A stretch of 64,000 nucleotides of DNA from Dendrocalamus latiflorus (taxonomy: Eukaryota; Streptophyta; Magnoliopsida; Poales; Poaceae), in the NCBI GenBank assembly GCA_017311315.1, contig CM029627.1, positions 588,447 to 652,446 on the forward strand, written 5' to 3'. Position 1 is the first letter of the stretch. The number at the start of each line of letters is the position of its first letter. The notes beneath the pieces were generated by a model that was not told the DNA's origin, searched no databases, and worked only from the letters and a program-made list of their open reading frames with translations. Made by a program: the position numbers and the translations under genes. Shown one piece after another: positions 10,837 through 22,600 of the stretch.

Positions 10837-11591
10837 GTAGAGCGTCATTTGTGGTTAACTGCCCCACCATCTTTTGTACTCACTGACGTAAACAGTGCTT
10901 TGAATGAATAACATTTCCATCTGTATTTCTCAAACAAAAAAAAAGATAATTGTTTGCGAAAAAAAGAAAGTTATTTGTTTGCTGATCAACCAACCTGGTG
11001 AAACCATGTTCCGTTGTTCGAACATTTCTGATAAAGTTAAGGTAGAACAATTCGAACAGATCGTTCCTCGAAGCATTCCACGAAACTTCAGGTGTTTCAT
11101 GCAGCGCAACCACAAGTGCCAGAAAAGATGGGCAAAAGAAACTTAAAAAATACTACGACCTGGGCTAGTCTGGCCTACTTGGTAGGGACAGCCCATTAGT
11201 ATTTAGCTTGAAGAAAATGCTGGACACCCTGGAAAGCTAGCCCAGCCCAATTGTTTTTTTTTTAAAAATCAAACGTCATTTATTTTATTTCCTACTGCCA
11301 GCCTATGTAAGTTCTTTCCGAGAACACACCGTTCGATTTGTAGTACGTTTTTCAGGTGGTGCATTTGTTTACCGTGATGAACTCAGTGCAGTAGTATAAT
11401 TTCCCAAAAGAAAAACTAGCGGTAATTCTTGTGGCATTTTCGTCCGAGCGTTGTCCGTGATAGGCTAACCTGTTTTTTATTTTTAAAATTTTTAAATTTA
11501 ATTATACCAAATAAGTCACTATCATCTATAGTAAGAATAAACCAGCTATAATAAAAAAATATAGATCATTGCCAAACTAAGCACTAGCTAA
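10837..11591. other. Unassigned spacer with partial MITE-A (reverse)
   Basis: About 11440-11583 is a truncated, reverse-oriented MITE family A piece ('gtccgtgataggctaacctg', 'aaatttaattataccaaata'). It ends where the forward copy at 11592 begins. The rest holds no recognised feature. Confidence 0.45.
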
Positions 11592-11870
11592 GTGGTGATC
11601 ATTTGGGCTTATTTTGAGTGGTTTATGGCTGAAAACCCTGTAGCTGGCTGAAAAAACAATGTAGCTAACAGAGGCTTATTTAGCATAATTAAATTTAAAA
11701 AATTTAAAAATGTAAAAAATATGTTAGCGCATTACGTATAATACAAACAAATACGGGGAAAAAGAACCGGCAAAAAAGCTCAATAAAAAGGCAAAAGCTC
11801 AAAAAAAGACGAAATTTATGAATAGTAAAAATAAGTCAGAAACCAAAAACTCAAGCCGAAACAATCACAC
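11592..11870 (+). mobile_element. MITE family A, nearly complete copy
   Basis: It begins GTGGTGATCATTTGGGC after TAA and runs through all family motifs: 'ctgtagctggctgaaaaaac', 'ttatttagcataattaaatt', 'atacggggaaaaagaaccgg' and 'ctcaagccgaaacaatcac'. The right-hand target duplication is not clear. Confidence 0.75.
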
Positions 11871-12126
11871 GTCCTGTTTTACTCGGATGAACGCTTGGAG
11901 AGAATATCTTACGCCAACGGTGGGTTTAAACTTCAAAAATGAGTAACAATTGATTCCAAAAGAACAAGGACAAAGCAATCAAGCGATTAAACGTTGGTTT
12001 TTGTTTGTTTATTGCTGGTGTTGCTGCTGAATCACGTTTTTTTTTTGTTTCCCTCTCCGCTCGTGTTTTCTTTCGATAGGCACGAAGTGGTCCAGTCGAG
12101 CCGGGCAAAATGCGGAGACGACCCGA

Positions 12127-12197
12127 ACACGTGTGCGCCGGCGACACGAGTGGGGAATGAGGTGGCCATGGCCTACCGATGGATGATGCACACGTGT
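12127..12197. promoter_or_regulatory. Two ACACGTGT G-box/ABRE-like sites
   Basis: The palindrome ACACGTGT occurs at 12127-12134 and 12190-12197, about 60 bp apart and 220-300 bp before the TATA box of the next gene. This core is known to bind plant bZIP and bHLH factors in abscisic-acid and light responses. Activity here is inferred. Confidence 0.5.
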
Positions 12198-12416
12198 CGC
12201 CAGCCAGGACCGCCACGCCGACGCCAAGACGGAGGGATGCACAGAAACCGGCAGGAAAAATCAAACACGCGGACGCCCCACGTTTTCCACCGGGCGTCTT
12301 GGGCAATGCGGCGTTTTGGGCCCCACCGCCCAGTGCCTTGGTGGCCAAGGAAATAGAGTTATAGACCACTTGCCCCGCGGCGCCTATCCCATTTACCATG
12401 GCCCCACCCAACTGCC

Positions 12417-12426
12417 TTATATAAGC
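12417..12426 (+). promoter_or_regulatory. TATA box
   Basis: CTTATATAAG lies about 127 bp before the ATG of the intronless gene at 12552, a usual distance for a grass gene with a leader of about 95 nt. Confidence 0.65.
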
Positions 12427-12551
12427 CTCCTCTTCTTCCCCGCTCCAAAGCCCACAATTTTCCCGTTATAAACTCTCCAGGGATCCGATGCTTGTGGTGC
12501 CCGGCCCACAAGCGGCTCGCCGGAATCCCAGGCGAATCACTTCGTGAAGAG

Positions 12552-13331
12552 ATGGGGGAGCTGGCCTCCTCGCCGCATCCGATGGCGGTCCTGCCGGTCG
12601 TCTTCGTCGACGGCGAACAGAGCGTCGACCTGGGCACGGTCACCGTCCAGCCCTCGCTCGGCGTCCGCAAGCTGCAGGCCGTCGTCGCCGACCGCGTGGG
12701 CGTCGCGACGCAGCAGATCTCGGCCTTCCTCGCGCGTCCGCGCCGCGCGCTCCGCGTGCCCCTCGACGTGGAGACCGACCTCGCCGCCGCCGTCGCGCGC
12801 GAGGGCTCCGGCTGCTACGTCCTCGCCGTCCTCCGCCGATCCCGCCGCGAGCGCCGGGGCGGCCGCTCGCGCCGTGAGAAGAAGGCGCCTGCGGCAGCGG
12901 CCGCGAAAGCCGTCGCGCCCTCCGCGCCGCCGTCGGAGAGGACCATCCTGAAGCGCCTTCCGCCGACGGATCTGGCCTCCCTGGCCGCGTCCCCCGCGCC
13001 GGTGATGTTCGGGGCCTGGGACTACGAGGCGCAGCTGCGCGAGCTGCAGCAGCAGCGTGCGTGGTACCTCATGCGCACCGCGGCAGCGGATCCGTACGCC
13101 CCGCTCACGCCGGAGCGCGAGGACCCGCCTCTCTGGTCCACGCGGCCCCGCTCGCGGCAGGCCTGCCCCGGGTGCGAGGAGGCGGCCGCGGGCGTGCGCG
13201 ACCCGGGCTTTCACTGGTGCGTGCGCGACCCGGTCACCGTCGCCTTCCGCTCGCCGGTGGGCCCAATCGAGCGCCCAGCCAAGAAGTCCCCCTCGCCGCC
13301 GGCAAGCCCCGGCCTCATGACGATTTACTAG
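12552..13331 (+). CDS. Intronless plant protein, DUF7138-like
   Basis: A 259-aa protein of unknown function. Residues 15-62 (VVFVDGEQSVDLGTVTVQPS, GVRKLQAVVADRVGV, QQISAFLARPRR) have the beta-strand/helix pattern of plant DUF7138 proteins. A basic stretch (about 93-112, RRSRRERRGGRSRREKK) could be a nuclear signal. The middle has ERTILKRLPPTD and a conserved-looking FGAWDYEAQLRELQQQRAWY. The C-terminal third has CPGC and FHWC, a possible metal site, then PVTVAFRSPVGPIERP and a Ser/Pro end. The ATG at 12552 is the first in frame; an upstream open stretch from 12492 has no ATG. The gene is about 75 percent G+C over much of its length, as is common for intronless grass genes. Family assignment is from memory. 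Confidence 0.82.
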   Translation: MGELASSPHPMAVLPVVFVDGEQSVDLGTVTVQPSLGVRKLQAVVADRVGVATQQISAFLARPRRALRVPLDVETDLAAAVAREGSGCYVLAVLRRSRRERRGGRSRREKKAPAAAAAKAVAPSAPPSERTILKRLPPTDLASLAASPAPVMFGAWDYEAQLRELQQQRAWYLMRTAAADPYAPLTPEREDPPLWSTRPRSRQACPGCEEAAAGVRDPGFHWCVRDPVTVAFRSPVGPIERPAKKSPSPPASPGLMTIY

Positions 13332-13735
13332 CTGTTAATTAGAAGAAATTGCAAAGAGGAGAAGGGGGAAAAAAGGAGAGTAATTGGAATTGGGGATGAT
13401 GAGGATGTGATAGTTGCGTGTGGGGTTGGCTTTTAGGAGCAGCAGTGTGTTGTTTACATGGGAAGGAAGGAAAAAGGCAGCGGCCAGTGCGAACGAGTCC
13501 AGAGGAGGCTGGACACGTAGGAGGAGCCTGCCTTCCAAAGAACGGCACTTAGCCATATGCTACTAGAAATTTTCTCCTCTTTTTTTTTTTTGCCCTTTTT
13601 TTATGGGGTGGTTAGTGGTTACTTGGTAGTGCTACGTGACTGATGGTATGAGGTGGTGCCTGCCTGCCTGAGCAATGTGGCTTGGTCGAGTCCAGAGACT
13701 GCGCATCATTTCTGGAATTCTCTTCTTTTGTTTTT

Positions 13736-13739
<4 letters not shown>
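13332..13739. other. 3' flank of the DUF7138-like gene
   Basis: Probable 3' UTR and downstream sequence. Open frames here lack motifs. No repeat family recognised. Confidence 0.4.

Positions 13740-13766
<27 letters not shown>
13740..13766. repeat. (GA)n microsatellite
   Basis: An uninterrupted GA run of about 13 units, about 410 bp after the DUF7138-like stop codon. Confidence 0.95.
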
Positions 13767-13775
<9 letters not shown>

Positions 13776-14957
13776 GTTTCTCGTATATCAAAGTGGTATA
13801 TGCAGAAGAAGGTTTTAGTATCTGACGCAACTGTCTCCTGTTTTTACATTTGTCTGCTGTGTTTGTGAAGAGCGACGAGCCACGTTATCCCCTGCTTCCA
13901 GGCTTTCTAGTTACCGCGAAGCAGACAGGTGGACGTAAAAACGATCAGTCATGCACATTTAGCTTAAAGCTTAGGCTTTTAGCTTTTTTATTATTTAAGA
14001 CTCTTTACTGTAGTTTTTTTAATGGAATTAAATTTAAAAAATTATAATAGAAAAAATATTTTATCTCATCACGGACAATATAGATGAATAAAAAAGACAA
14101 AACGGTCTTAAAAATCCAAAAATTAGAAGGAAAAAAAAGAGTTAAAAGCTTCAAATCTTAAGGGCCGAAATGGTCATAGAAAACGATCAGTCCGTTACTG
14201 GACTGGCGTGTTGTATGGTAAATCTTCAAATCTTGAGGGTTCCGTGGGATTTGTACGGTCTGATTAGCGACTACATATCTAGACAAATATTCAATTCTCC
14301 GGTCTAGAAATTAAAGATGGCGAAAATACACCCATAAAATGGCCGTTCCACTTTTTATTTTTCAACGAGGATATTAAGTCCCCTTACACAGTTACACGCA
14401 CGTTAACGTACCCACGCACGCTTGATGGCGACGTACATGTGCGGTCGCTCGCATATTCCGTGGAATGAATAGCCAGAATAGGGCTTTTGGGCCGCGGCAT
14501 AAGCCTTCTGTCCCAGTGCCAATTTTCGTGTAAATAAATTAAAAATTGATAAATTATTTCTAAAAAATTATATCGAACAACAACAAAGAAATTATCCGAT
14601 TTATTTATTCAAATGAAATTATAAGACAAATAAAAAGAACATGTGCTGTAACCGTCTGATACAAGTCTTAAGTTTAGGCAACTCTACTCTGTTTCTTCAC
14701 AAGTACATGACGGTATTATTATTATATAAGGTACCAGTGTGTACATTAGTTTTACTTCCATCGCCAATGCATCCGACTAGTAGCCGCCGCTGAACACAAG
14801 ATCGAGTTTAATAGTACTTACCGTGTGTTTGGCGAGACTAATCGATCGAACGTTTCCAGCCTCCCGCTTCGCCCATCCTCCAGTTGCTTACTACTACTTC
14901 CGCGGGAAAGACGTCGAAACTCATCTGCTCCAGAGGTATGTATGCTCTCCCCTGATC

Positions 14958-14960
<3 letters not shown>
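13767..14960. other. Intergenic with a diverged MITE-A remnant
   Basis: About 13965-14180 shows diverged family A motifs ('actgtagtttttttaatgg', 'aattaaatttaaaaaattat', 'atcacggacaatatag'). The remaining sequence shows no gene. Confidence 0.4.

Positions 14961-14984
<24 letters not shown>
14961..14984. repeat. (CT)n microsatellite
   Basis: A CT run of about 12 units in otherwise unassigned sequence. Confidence 0.95.
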
Positions 14985-14988
<4 letters not shown>

Positions 14989-15232
14989 TGAACCCAACGG
15001 CACGCGCGGCAGTCCAAAACAACGGTGGCCGCTGCTTGTTTTTGTTTACAAGGGAAAAAAGGAACTTGTTTTTTTCTAAGATTTTCTTTTTTCTTTTTAA
15101 AAAAAAACTTGTTGTACACATGACGGCGTCGTCACTCATCAGCGCGCGGCATTAGCAATGTGACGACATCAATGATGGATATAGAACATAAGGACCTCAT
15201 GTTTCATGTATATATTTATTAATGTATCTATT
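14985..15232. other. Unassigned spacer
   Basis: Contains homopolymer runs (T and A near 15068-15107). No gene recognised. Confidence 0.4.
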
Positions 15233-15755
15233 TAGGGGTGTAATTGGGGCGGATATCGCTCATCTTGTATTATATTCTGTATTTTTTTTCTCAAAGTTAG
15301 GATCAGATACGGATAATACCGGATACCCATTTCTCTATTCTGTATTCGTTCCATAAGCGTTCGTACGATCGGTCGGACAAAAATTATCTGTATCTTTTGC
15401 ACTCTTACACAGGACATTGGACAATAAAGTGCAATCAATGCGAGCACAAAGAGACTAATCGTCGAGATGTCAAAGGAAGATCACTCAGTATTCCCTACAT
15501 ATTTAGATGTAGCAATCTGTCTGTATGTTATCTTGTTCCTAAGTAAAACTACAACAGACTTTCTCATATTACTTGACATACGAATAATACAGATGGATAT
15601 CACTCATCTCGTATTTTATTCCATATTTTTCCATGGAGTTGGACACGGATAGTTCCGGATACCCATTTATCCTTTTTGTATTTACTCTGCGAGCTTTCGG
15701 TTGGTCGATCGATCGGACAGAAACTATCGGATCTGTTTGCATCTCTACTTTTATC
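15233..15755. repeat. Two diverged direct repeats of about 170 bp
   Basis: 15236-15410 and 15590-15750 share the order 'ggatatc(g/a)ctcatct', 'gtatt', 'ggatacccattt', 'ttcg', 'cgatcggtcgg/cgatcggac', 'aactatc...tctgt'. The outer ends TAGGGGTGTAAT (15233) and GCATCTCTA (near 15749) look like hAT ends, but no 8-bp duplication was found. The unit may be a decayed hAT pair. Confidence 0.5.
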
Positions 15756-16334
15756 AATAATATAGTAGATAGTAATGTATTCTAAATTTTATAACATCAA
15801 CTAACTTCATGACAAAATTCAATAGTAAATAATTATTTGTTAAATAACATACCAAAATCAAGAAACCTACTATTAGTGAATGATCTATGATGAATTCGAG
15901 AACCTACTATTACACGTATTTTTTTTAACTATCTTGCTTTGTCAACGTCTTGCGTGTTTTTTTCTTTTCTCCCTCTGTTTGTCAACGTGTTTAAGCATCT
16001 TTTTAGATAAATGTAGTTCTTAGTATGTGAAGGCACTAGTTTTTAATATATAAAGGTATATATTGTGTATAATTAGACTATAAGTAATAAAAATTAAAAT
16101 CCCCGTAGGGCTATGTCTCCACATTTGTGAATGTCCATCTGCCCCTGGATGGCACAATTATAAACAGAATCTCTGCCATCTGTCATCTGCTCCTCCAACT
16201 CTTTCGAAATTATTACATTTGTTCAGGCACGGAACGATGATATGCCGTATATTATTCCTGGTGAGAAATCAAACTCCGTGGCTTTCCGGGAAAAAAGGAA
16301 GAAAAGAACAGATCAAATTCATGGAAGTTCTTTT
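15756..16334. other. Unassigned AT-rich spacer
   Basis: No gene or clear element. Short frames end quickly. 16210-16342 reads openly on the plus strand but matches nothing recognised. Confidence 0.4.
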
Positions 16335-17739
16335 CTCCGCTGCAGTGGTGGACGCAGGAATTTTGGAATGGGTGTTCGAAGTTGTAAAAATATTTTACAG
16401 TACAAAACATAAAGATCTATTGGACATTTGGACGGCAAACAATATGTGATCATTGATGACTAATATGATGCACATACCCACATTCACAGAATCACATACA
16501 AGTATACTGTATACAACTATACAAGTATTGCTCATTCTTATTTTCATTTTTCAACACATAACCATTATTGAGACATCTAAAGTCAACATTTTTCATTCTG
16601 AAATTGAGAAATTCAACATTTCATCTAATGATCTAAAGATGTAATCTTGATACAATGAGACATCACCATTCGGCATTCAGGCATTCACCAGTCTAAACTG
16701 CCATTTTCTCTCAAATTCAACAACAATTCAACATTTTATCTAAAGTCTAAAGTCTCGACCGATTCAGTCATCATTCATCATTATCAATCATCAACATTCA
16801 TCTAAAGTCTAAAGTCTCAACCGATTCAGTCATATCATTCATCAATCATCATTCATCAACATTCATCAATTCAACATTTAAACAATTCAACTCAAATCTC
16901 AACAATCAACATCAATACATCATGCAGACATGCTCAAGACTCAAGTACTCACTGGCCGACTAGGGTCACTGGGCAACTGGCGGAGGCACGGTCGCGCGGA
17001 GAGGAGGGCTGGTCGGCCGGAGCGGTGGAGCGGAGAGCCGGGTGATGACGCGGTCGGTGTCGCGGTCGTGCCCGCCGTCGAGGTGCCGGCGGTCGGCGGA
17101 GCGGAGGGCCGGACGGCCAGATCTGGGATCTGGCGCCTGGCGGTGTCGCGGACGGCCGACGGAGCGGAGAGCCAGAGCGGCGGAGCGCTGGAGCGGAGCT
17201 GCGGAGGGAGGGGCGGAGCGTCGGAGCCCGGAGCGGAGCGCCGGAGCCGAGCGGACTGGTCGACTGGAGGGGCGGAGCGCACGAGCGGACCGGCGGCGCG
17301 GAGCGGCGGAGGGCTGGAGCACCGGAGCGGAGAGATCGATGCGGGCGGCGCCGCGGCGGGCAGGAGGCGCGGTCGGCGGCGCTCGTCTCGCCGAACGCCG
17401 ATTAGGGTTCAGGGACTCCGCTGTCGGCAGGAAATGGGGGCCGGGATTTGGCCATTCGGGAGTCGGGGGAAACGGGGGGCCGGTGGAAATGGGGGCCGGG
17501 GGTGGAGCTGGGAGCAGGCCGCTCTGCAACGGGCTGGGCTGGCACACGCGCACGCGGATTCCCTCGGTCGGTCGGGCTGGGGCCGCTGGGCAGCAAATTG
17601 CCAAAACATTATGACCTAAAATACCCAATTATATATATACATATGTAATATACCCTATATATACTAAATTTTTTGTCAAAAATTTTGGGTGTTCAGCTGA
17701 ACACCCTTGACCCACTGTAGATCCGCCCCTGCTCCGCTG
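16335..17739. mobile_element. hAT-type element with GC-rich cargo
   Basis: The element spans 16343-17731 (1389 bp). Its ends CAGTGGTGGACGCAGG and GTAGATCCGCCCCTG resemble those of the hAT MITE at 7211. Exact 8-bp duplications CTCCGCTG flank it (16335-16342, 17732-17739). The left part (16460-16930) is AT-rich with many 'attcatcaacattcatc'-type repeats. About 16960-17600 is very GC-rich and low in complexity, with recurring 'cggagcggagcg', ending in 'gccgattagggttcaggg'. Long frames on both strands there are a composition effect. No transposase was seen, so it is non-autonomous. The cargo may be a captured gene 5' region. Confidence 0.88.
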
Positions 17740-19617
17740 TGCTACCTAAGCATGATGGATGAGAAAAGTCTCAACGTTGTCCTCATCTCTTCCTGATTCT
17801 TGCTCGTATGGTTGAGCTGGTATTTTTAGATTTTAATATAATTAACTTGTGAGTGCTACGTCTACGTGGAATCATCATTGATATCTCCGTGACAGTTGAT
17901 ATACAGTGGACGACAATTCATCCGAAGAACCAGATGATGGTTTTTTTCCTTGCAAAAATAAAAAAGATGATAACTATTTAGACTTGTATTAGCAGAGAGT
18001 TTTTGCCCTTGATGCAGATATTTTCTGTGCTTTTATGTTTGTTCTGGTGGCAATCAATTGAAGTTAATTCTTTCTAGTATTCAAACCAAAGCTATCCAAA
18101 GACAATCAACCTGCCATAGCAAGCTCTGGATCTGAACACACCGTTTTTGTTTGGCTTTTGCATTCCTGATTTACCAAAATGTTTTGAGATTAGCAAAATT
18201 ACATACTACATGGAACTACGATCAGTGCCCATAGGAAAATGCATTCCGCCCATGGTTTTTCATTTGCGAATAACTACAAACGGTTATTTCAAGCAAGATA
18301 GAGAGATTCTTGCTATAATTGCTATTATGAACAAACATTTCTATGCAGTGAGCTGAGGGATAGAAGAGACGATGCTTTTCCTGTTTGGTAAAAGAATAAG
18401 AAGGAATGAAGGTACGGAAGAGAAGGGGGGATGATCTCATGTTTGAAACAGCAAAAACAAATCTCTTGTGTTTTTTTTTTCTCATTTTCTGAATGAGGTA
18501 TACAATCATATGTGAAATTACATTAAATATAAATACATCTAGCAAATTATCTAATGGTATTCATAGGGTATGAAATCAGTATAGACATTAAGACATGCGA
18601 CCTAAGAGGTCACAAAAACTTAGCATTTTTTTATCCAATGTTTAGAATTAGTTTATCTCTTCTAAGTAAGATTCCAATTCATAATAAAAAGAACATAAGT
18701 AGAATCAGTTCACCTCTCGCTCTCTCAGTCCAATCCCCTCTATTAGACCTAGCTAACCATTGCCACCTCTTATCCCTGTCCCCCTTATATCTCTCAACCC
18801 CCTCCCCCACCACTGCCATTGGTGGCATCTCCTTTCTCTTAAACCCAGTGATAGTGAAATGGATGGATGGATGGAGAGAGAGGTAGATGTCTTTACAAAT
18901 ACGGATATCTCGAGACAAGTAGTGACAGCAATGGAAGGCTAATGTGACAACAATGAGGTTAAGCATCGATGACATCAAGGTCGAGCATCACTAGCATCAA
19001 ATGACTAAGAGAGATGACGATGAGGCAAACGACGATGCCAAACCGGCGGCGATGAAATCGCCTCCCTTTGTCCTCTTTGCCCCAAGACTAACAGGTGAGT
19101 TTATACAAAAATTTCTAATTTTGTAAAGTTAAACCAAGTGGAGAGTTTGGTTTTCAATTTTTTTTTATTGATTGAGGAATCAATTCTAAGGACTTGTATC
19201 TCCTTAAAAATGATTTGATTAGAGATGTCCTGGGAAAACCCTGTTTAAAAAAGACTAATATAATACAATAATTGATAATAGACAATGTCACGAATTATCT
19301 TGACTGTAACATCGCGCGTAGAAGCACAATGCGGTTGAGCAGTAGGCAAGCGGTCCAAGCCGGGACCACTTCTGCTCCGCCGCCGTTTCCGTTCTCCTCG
19401 CTTCTCTTGGCTGTTATGGCAATCGCCCTTCTCTCTCTCTCGTCTTCGCTTCCTCCGCTGGACACTGTGGGGTCCCCTCCATCCACCCTCTGCTCAACCA
19501 ACCCCCCCAACCCCACGTCCACTCCTCCCTTCCGGAACCTTCCAGAAGCATCCGGACTAGGGTGGGAGGAGCGCGAGAAGCAGCAGGAGGTGGCGGCCGC
19601 GCGGCGTTTGGTGAGAG
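17740..19617. other. Intergenic and 5' region of EXO70A1
   Basis: No gene was recognised between 17740 and about 19300. About 19380-19617 is C-rich with CT runs and is the likely promoter and leader of EXO70A1. A 248-codon frame here runs from non-coding sequence through exons 1-2 in another frame and is not a gene. Confidence 0.45.
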
Positions 19618-22600
19618 ATGGAGAACCTGGCACAGCGCGCGGCGCTGCTGCGGGAGTCGCTGCAGAAGAGCCAGTCGGCGACGGACGCCGTCGTCTCCAT
19701 CCTCGGCTCCTTCGACAGCCGCCTCTCCGCGCTCGACGCCGCCATGCGCCCCATCCAGGTGGCGCAACCCCCCCGAGCTGCGCTTCTCTTACGGTTCGTG
19801 CGTGGCTAGCTTTCTACTGGTGTTCTGACGGCGTCTTTGTGGAAGTGCAGGCGAGGACGCACGCGGTGCGGATGGCCCACGAAAACATCGACCGGACGCT
19901 GCGCTCGGCGGATGTGATCCTAACCCAATTCGATCGAACTCGAGAGGTGCTTGCTCCAAACCCAAATTCCTTAGTTGCTACGCGCTCTAATTGTATACGG
20001 ATCCTCTTGTGCGGTTGAAATTGCACTTAATCTGTAGCTCATGAGTGTAGGGAGCATGTAGTTTGGTGTGATCAGTCCGTTTCTGTTCTATATCTGAAGT
20101 TATTGAGCGTATGTTTAATTCCAGGCTGCTACTGTCGATTAGCCCTTACATTTCAGATGGTTTTTGATGCATATTTGGTTGGAAATTTGATCTGGTGTGG
20201 TTGAGGAGTGCTGGAGCATGCATAGCCCGGTTCAATTGCTCACTGGAGCTTCAAACCTTAGTCGTTTTCTTCTGGATGGTCTTTGATGTTTGCTGAGGAT
20301 GCAGGTGCCGCCATTGTACGAAACTGTAGTTTGTATAGGCGAGGAGTGAGGAAGTGTTGTTGGTGTGGTACCATTTTGTCCGCACCAAGAGGTCGAAATG
20401 TATTTATCAGATGCATCATGCATTTCAGAGCCTTCGTTGCGTTTGGTTAGCACAGGAGATGTTTTTAGTTGAATCAGGAGCTTATTCTGTGGGTAAGGAG
20501 AATGAGCACTTGCCTGATGTGATATCCCAACATATAGTCTGTCCTCTCCCATGGTCGACATCTCATTTGTTGTTGTATGTTTGAACTTTGTTGATGCATG
20601 TGATTGACGTAGGAATGTTCTTGGCGGGAATCAGATCTTACCATGTTGGTGGGAAGATTGTGATTGTGTGTTCGGGTTTTACTTTAGTGTACATGTGCAT
20701 GGTTAGAACTTTGAACTGGGCTTAGTTTGGGACTTTCTTGTTATGCTGTGCTACGTGGTAAATCAGTCAAGTAGCCAACTTTGTAAAAGCAGTCCATTAA
20801 TTGATTTGGTTTCAAAAGCCATAGAAGATTTTGGTTCAGCAGCCCTTTTTTTAATCAAAATCAGTTTGTTAAATGTGCTTATTCCAAGTGCACCTCAATG
20901 CCGACTAAACGTCTGTCATATTATGGAAGTGATAAAATGTGTAAATCAATGATTTGCCACGTTTGTGTATTCAGGCTTGGTTGTATTAGATTCAGTAACT
21001 ATAATGATTGGATGTGGATTTTCTTTTCAATGGAGAACTTGAGGTCCTTGCGCAAGTCTCAAGAAAAACTAGTCAGGTCCTTGAGCAAGTCTCAAGAAAA
21101 AACTAGCCATTTCTTTGTGATGGATTGCTTTTCAGGAGCAAGGCATGCCTTCAATTGTTGTCATATGTACAGGCAGAACATGAAATACAGAAGGGACCAC
21201 GTGAGAATCTTCAGGGTTTTCTAGATGCAGTTGATCGGCTGAGAAGTATTGAGCGTTTCTTTAGCTCAAATAGGAGTTACCGCAGCAGTGATGGGGTGCT
21301 CAACCACGTGAATGCCCTCCTTTCTAAGGCCCTCAAGAAGATGGAGGGTGAATTCCAGAATCAATTGTCTCAGCACAGGTTTATGTCTCATTATCAATTT
21401 AAATTTGTTTTTACCTTTACATCATCTAACTCTTGCATTGGTCACCCTCCTAATTGTTTCCAGCAAACCTATGGAGCCTGATCGTCTTTTCGATTGCCTT
21501 CCAAGTACGCTTCGACCATCGTCTGAATCTCAGCCTGAAGTTGGAAAAAACCCATCAGTTGGCGCACATTCCGAACATCAGCAAAACTCAGAGGCTGCTG
21601 TATACAGTCCTCCTGCTCTTATTGAGCCAAAATTTGTTCCTTTGCTCGCTAAATTAGCACAACAGTTGGTTCAAGCTGGATGCCAACAGCAATGTTCAGA
21701 AGTATACAGGTACAAGGAGCTATACTGTAAACTTTTTTCAGAATATACTTTTCTCTCTCATCACTCACATGGTCTCATCACGTACATGGATAAACTGAAA
21801 CTGGAGTTTTCCTTTCATGTTTACAGTTCACTGAATAATGAGATGAACACAAGCAGATGTTTCTCTGGATTGAACATAGAAGCAAATAATACTAGATTTA
21901 GTGGCCGCAGCTTCTATAACTAGCATTGTTATGTTTGTCAATTTGAGGACATCTATTCAACTATTTTGGCCTTAGTCAAACCCATGAACAAGGGTTGAAA
22001 AACTGGTTTTGAATACGAGTTCACAGCCAAATAAAATAAACCTAAAAATGTTTTTACCGGGCATACTTCCAGGAAAATTCCTGTAAACTACTTGGCTCCT
22101 GCAGTAAGAACTTCAGTACACCTCTTTTAGAAAACTTACGAATTTTAAAGCACATAAAGGGTGCATATTAAGTCATAATAGATTCTTGTCAAAGGGCATC
22201 TTTGTCAAGTTTGCTGAGTCCCTAAGTGTCAGGAACGAACCTTGTACGTCCAACAGAAATTATGTTGATCGTCCATATCTGTTCATGGCGGAGAACAACT
22301 GCATTGTATGGACAGCTGGGTGCTGCGGCGACCAACAGGATACGAGATGCTATGCTGCGATGATGGTGAACAGAGATCATCGTTCAGAGATTACATAACC
22401 ATCTATGTTTGTCTCAGCTGTTAAGGTCAATTGTTCTTTGTCTCTTATCAAACCGTATTGAACAACTGAAGAACTCACATTTATTGAAGGTAGACTAATT
22501 CATTAGCGTTGATTTGGGCGCATGTCTCAAGTAGGACGTGTGATAAAAAAAATATCAGGCCATTGAAACAAGTTTTGGATAGAGCTAGAATAGGCTTAAC

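Noticed and set aside
12537..13214. Antisense 225-codon frame
   Set aside because: It is the shadow of the GC-rich DUF7138-like gene on the other strand; its product is an Arg/Ala/Gly-rich string.
15233..15755. A single hAT element over both direct repeats
   Set aside because: The ends look hAT-like, but no 8-bp duplication fits, so only the repeat is reported.
16930..17628. Long frames on both strands (up to 229 codons)
   Set aside because: They lie in the GC-rich cargo of a hAT element, are low in complexity, overlap in several frames and show no domain.
19272..20018. 248-codon plus frame over the EXO70A1 start
   Set aside because: It crosses the leader, exon 1, intron 1 and exon 2 in mixed frames; the spliced EXO70A1 model explains the region.
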